Part shown: positions 62,140-64,000 of the stretch, piece by piece
Position numbering within the stretch: the stretch's first letter is position 1
Layout: the number at the start of each line of letters is the position of its first letter
Origin: Thermomonas flagellata
Lineage (GTDB): Bacteria; Pseudomonadota; Gammaproteobacteria; Xanthomonadales; Xanthomonadaceae
Direction of reading: 5' to 3'
DNA length: 64,000 bases
NCBI RefSeq assembly: GCF_022419185.1
Contig: NZ_JAJOZK010000011.1
Coordinates: 38,395-102,394 of the forward strand
Notes under the pieces: generated by a model
Seen by the model: only the letters and a program-made list of their open reading frames with translations
The model's database searches: none
What the model was told of the DNA's origin: nothing
Made by a program: the position numbers and the translations under genes

Positions 62140-63888
62140 ATGCCGTCCATGTTCCCGCTGCCCACTGGATTGCTGCGCACCGATGCGCGCACGCGCGCCG
62201 CCTGGCTGCCCAACCCCTACGACCTGGCCGCGTTCGCGCTGCTGGTGGCGGTGCTGGTGCTGCTCGGGCATAGCGCGGCGCAGATGCGGGCGCCGCTGGA
62301 GGCCTTGGGGCAGGCCCCGGTCAGCCTCGACGTCCGCCACCTGCCGGAATACGGCCTGCGCACCACCGTGCGCATGTTCGCGGCGATGGCGGCCTCGCTG
62401 CTGTTCACCTTCACCGTGGCGACCTGGGCGGCCAAGAGCCGGCGCGCCGGGCAGTTGATCGTGCCGGCGCTGGACATCCTGCAGTCGGTGCCGGTGCTGG
62501 GCTTTCTGACCTTCACCGTGACCTTCTTCCTCGGCCTGTTCCCGGGGCGCCAGCTGGGCGCGGAGCTGGCGGCGATCTTCGCGATCTTCACCAGCCAGGC
62601 CTGGAACATGGCGTTCTCGTTCTACCACGCGCTGCGCACGGTGCCGCGCGACCTCGACGAGGTCTGCCGCGGCTTCGGGCTGTCGGCCTGGCAGCGCTTC
62701 TGGCGGCTGGAGGCCCCGTTCGCCGCGCCCGGGCTGGTCTGGAACATGATGATGTCGATGTCCGGCGGCTGGTTCTTCGTGGTCGCCTCGGAGGCGATCA
62801 CGGTCGGCGACACCACGGTCGAACTGCCCGGCATCGGCTCCTACCTGGCGCTGGCGATCCGCCGGCAGGACTTCGCCGCGGTCGGCTGGGCGGTATTGGC
62901 GATGGCGGTGCTGATCGTGCTCTACGACCAGCTGGTGTTCCGCCCGATCGTGGCCTGGGCCGACAAGTTCCGCGCCGAGCAGACCGCCGGCAGCGAGCGC
63001 CCGCGCTCGTGGGTCTACGACCTGGTCCGGCGCACCCGCCTGCTCAAGCGCTTGGGCGCGCCGCTGGCGTGGCTGTGGGAGCGCAGCCTGCGCCTGCGCT
63101 GGACGCGGCCGGTAGCGTGCGCGGCTGACGCGATGCCAGCCCGGCCGTGGCTGGACCGGGCATGGGCGGCGCTGCTGCTGACCGCGGCCGGCTGGGGGCT
63201 GTGGCTGGCGCTGGTTTATGCCCGCGCGCACCTGGACGCGGCCGACTTCGTGCATGCGATCGGCGGTGGCCTGGTGACCCTGCTGCGGGTGGCGGTGCTG
63301 ATCGCGCTGACCTCACTGGTGTGGGTGCCGATCGGGGTCTGGGTCGGCCTGCGCCCGCGCCTGGCGGAGAAGGTGCAGCCGCTGGCGCAGCTGCTGGCGG
63401 CGTTCCCGGCCAACGTGCTGTTCCCGTTCGCGGTGGTGGCGATCGCCGCCACCGGCGCCAACCCGGACATCTGGCTGTCGCCGCTGATGGTGCTGGGCAC
63501 CCAGTGGTACATCCTGTTCAACGTGATCGCCGGTGCCAGCGCGTTCCCCCACGACCTGCGCGAGGCGGCGCAGGTGTACCGGCTGCGCTCGTGGACCTGG
63601 TGGCGGCGGGTGATCCTGCCGGGCATCTTCCCGTACTACGTGACCGGGGCGCTGACCGCCTCCGGCGGCTCCTGGAATGCCAGCATCGTCGCCGAGCTGG
63701 TGCAGTGGGGCGACCGCACCTACACCGCCTACGGATTGGGCAGCTACATCGCGGAGGCCACCGCGCGCGGCGACTACCCGCGGGTGGTGCTCGGGGTAGT
63801 GGTGATGGCGGTGTTCGTGACCCTGTTCAACCGCCTGCTGTGGCGGCGCCTGTACGACCATGCCGAGCGCCGCCTGCGCCTGGACTGA
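62140..63888 (+). CDS. ABC transporter permease with two fused permease domains (NitT/TauT-like)
   Basis: A 582-residue permease made of two binding-protein-dependent permease domains in one chain. Each half has about six helices and a cytoplasmic EAA-type loop that contacts the ATPase: EVCRGFGLSAWQRFWRLEAP in the first half and EAAQVYRLRSWTWWRRVILP in the second. The family is related to nitrate, sulfonate and bicarbonate importers; members usually sit next to an ATPase gene. None is in the window: an IS110-type element begins within 16 bases of the stop. No binding protein is near either. The substrate is therefore unknown. A CGGAG ribosome site is six bases before ATG 62140. Confidence 0.87.
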   Translation: MPSMFPLPTGLLRTDARTRAAWLPNPYDLAAFALLVAVLVLLGHSAAQMRAPLEALGQAPVSLDVRHLPEYGLRTTVRMFAAMAASLLFTFTVATWAAKSRRAGQLIVPALDILQSVPVLGFLTFTVTFFLGLFPGRQLGAELAAIFAIFTSQAWNMAFSFYHALRTVPRDLDEVCRGFGLSAWQRFWRLEAPFAAPGLVWNMMMSMSGGWFFVVASEAITVGDTTVELPGIGSYLALAIRRQDFAAVGWAVLAMAVLIVLYDQLVFRPIVAWADKFRAEQTAGSERPRSWVYDLVRRTRLLKRLGAPLAWLWERSLRLRWTRPVACAADAMPARPWLDRAWAALLLTAAGWGLWLALVYARAHLDAADFVHAIGGGLVTLLRVAVLIALTSLVWVPIGVWVGLRPRLAEKVQPLAQLLAAFPANVLFPFAVVAIAATGANPDIWLSPLMVLGTQWYILFNVIAGASAFPHDLREAAQVYRLRSWTWWRRVILPGIFPYYVTGALTASGGSWNASIVAELVQWGDRTYTAYGLGSYIAEATARGDYPRVVLGVVVMAVFVTLFNRLLWRRLYDHAERRLRLD

Positions 63889-64000
63889 GCAACCGTCTTG
63901 GCAGTCAAGCGTGATGAAGAGTCAAGTCCCAGCTGGAGCGGTGCCTTGCAATGGCATTGAGCACGGTCAGCAGCTTGCGCATGCAAGCCACGAGGGCAAC
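63889..64000 (-). mobile_element. IS110-family insertion sequence, right part only
   Basis: The transposase end described in the next entry marks an insertion sequence that runs off the right edge. The boundary with host DNA must lie in the 16 bases between the permease stop (63888) and the transposase stop (63905). Base composition drops visibly here compared with neighbouring genes. IS110 elements use a DEDD transposase and, in studied cases, a bridge RNA; the bridge-RNA end is not visible. Confidence 0.8.
63905..64000 (-). CDS. IS110-family transposase, C-terminal end (partial)
   Basis: Thirty-one codons and a stop are visible on the minus strand. The residues VALVACMRKLLTVLNAIARH match the near-invariant C-terminal helix of the IS116/IS110/IS902 transposase domain (typically KVALxACMRKLLxxLNAM). 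The rest of the gene lies beyond position 64000. Whether the copy is intact cannot be told. Its orientation is opposite to the permease gene. Confidence 0.88.
   Translation of the reverse strand, partial: VALVACMRKLLTVLNAIARHRSSWDLTLHHA

Overview
The window is a stretch of chromosome from a very GC-rich gammaproteobacterium. Gene content and protein style point to the family Xanthomonadaceae (Lysobacter / Luteimonas / Pseudoxanthomonas type). This is inferred from a 14-gene nuo operon with separate nuoC and nuoD, a NuoC carrying the long internal insert I know from Xanthomonas, two TonB-dependent receptors, a CbrA-type sensor kinase, many exported metallopeptidases and short ATGA/GTGA gene overlaps. 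Coding density is very high. Almost every long open frame opposite a gene is a by-product of GC-rich third codon positions. No tRNA, rRNA or CRISPR array was seen.

Layout. 1-6.3 kb: a trypsin-like protease pair, a heavy-metal-associated protein, a patatin lipase / LD-carboxypeptidase operon, two NAD(P)-fold proteins and a DUF3228 protein. 6.4-11.6 kb: an outer-membrane beta-barrel with the one textbook intrinsic terminator of the window, membrane proteins, a PlsC-like acyltransferase, a cytochrome b561 and a secreted SGNH hydrolase. 11.0-14.9 kb: an anchored proline-rich protein followed by an apolipoprotein N-acyltransferase-like protein with an unexplained 280-residue membrane extension, then a methyltransferase. 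14.9-23.1 kb: three metallopeptidases (M14-like, M13, M1), a peroxiredoxin, DUF2892 and DUF2189 membrane proteins and an odd Arg/Glu/Tyr-rich exported protein. 23.2-29 kb: TrhO, a HI0933-type flavoprotein, the DEAD-box helicase DeaD and the AMPylating pseudokinase SelO.

29.1-43.8 kb is the complete respiratory complex I operon nuoA-nuoN, with genes overlapping or nearly touching. 43.9-50.5 kb (mostly minus strand): an Oxidored-like small protein with tex, an MFS transporter, dinB and a GntP-family permease. The permease is divergent from a TonB-dependent receptor (50.7-52.9 kb), with a 20-bp inverted repeat between them. 53-56.3 kb encodes a CbrA-like transporter / histidine kinase / receiver hybrid.

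56.3-64 kb is the most interesting part. A FrmR-family repressor that has lost its metal ligands is divergent from a DNA-binding-domain-only ModE-like regulator. Next to them on the minus strand are a TonB-dependent receptor, a DUF1111 di-haem protein and an unknown periplasmic protein. The receptor promoter has a 24-bp site fitting the E. coli ModE operator (CGnTATATA-N6-TATATAnCG) with one mismatch per half and overlapping the -10 box. A weaker site of the same length lies just before the unknown periplasmic gene. A small exported protein and a duplicated-domain ABC permease follow on the plus strand, and the window ends inside an IS110-family transposase sitting where the ABC ATPase would be expected. 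I read this as a possible metal- or oxyanion-acquisition locus; its substrate cannot be read from the sequence.
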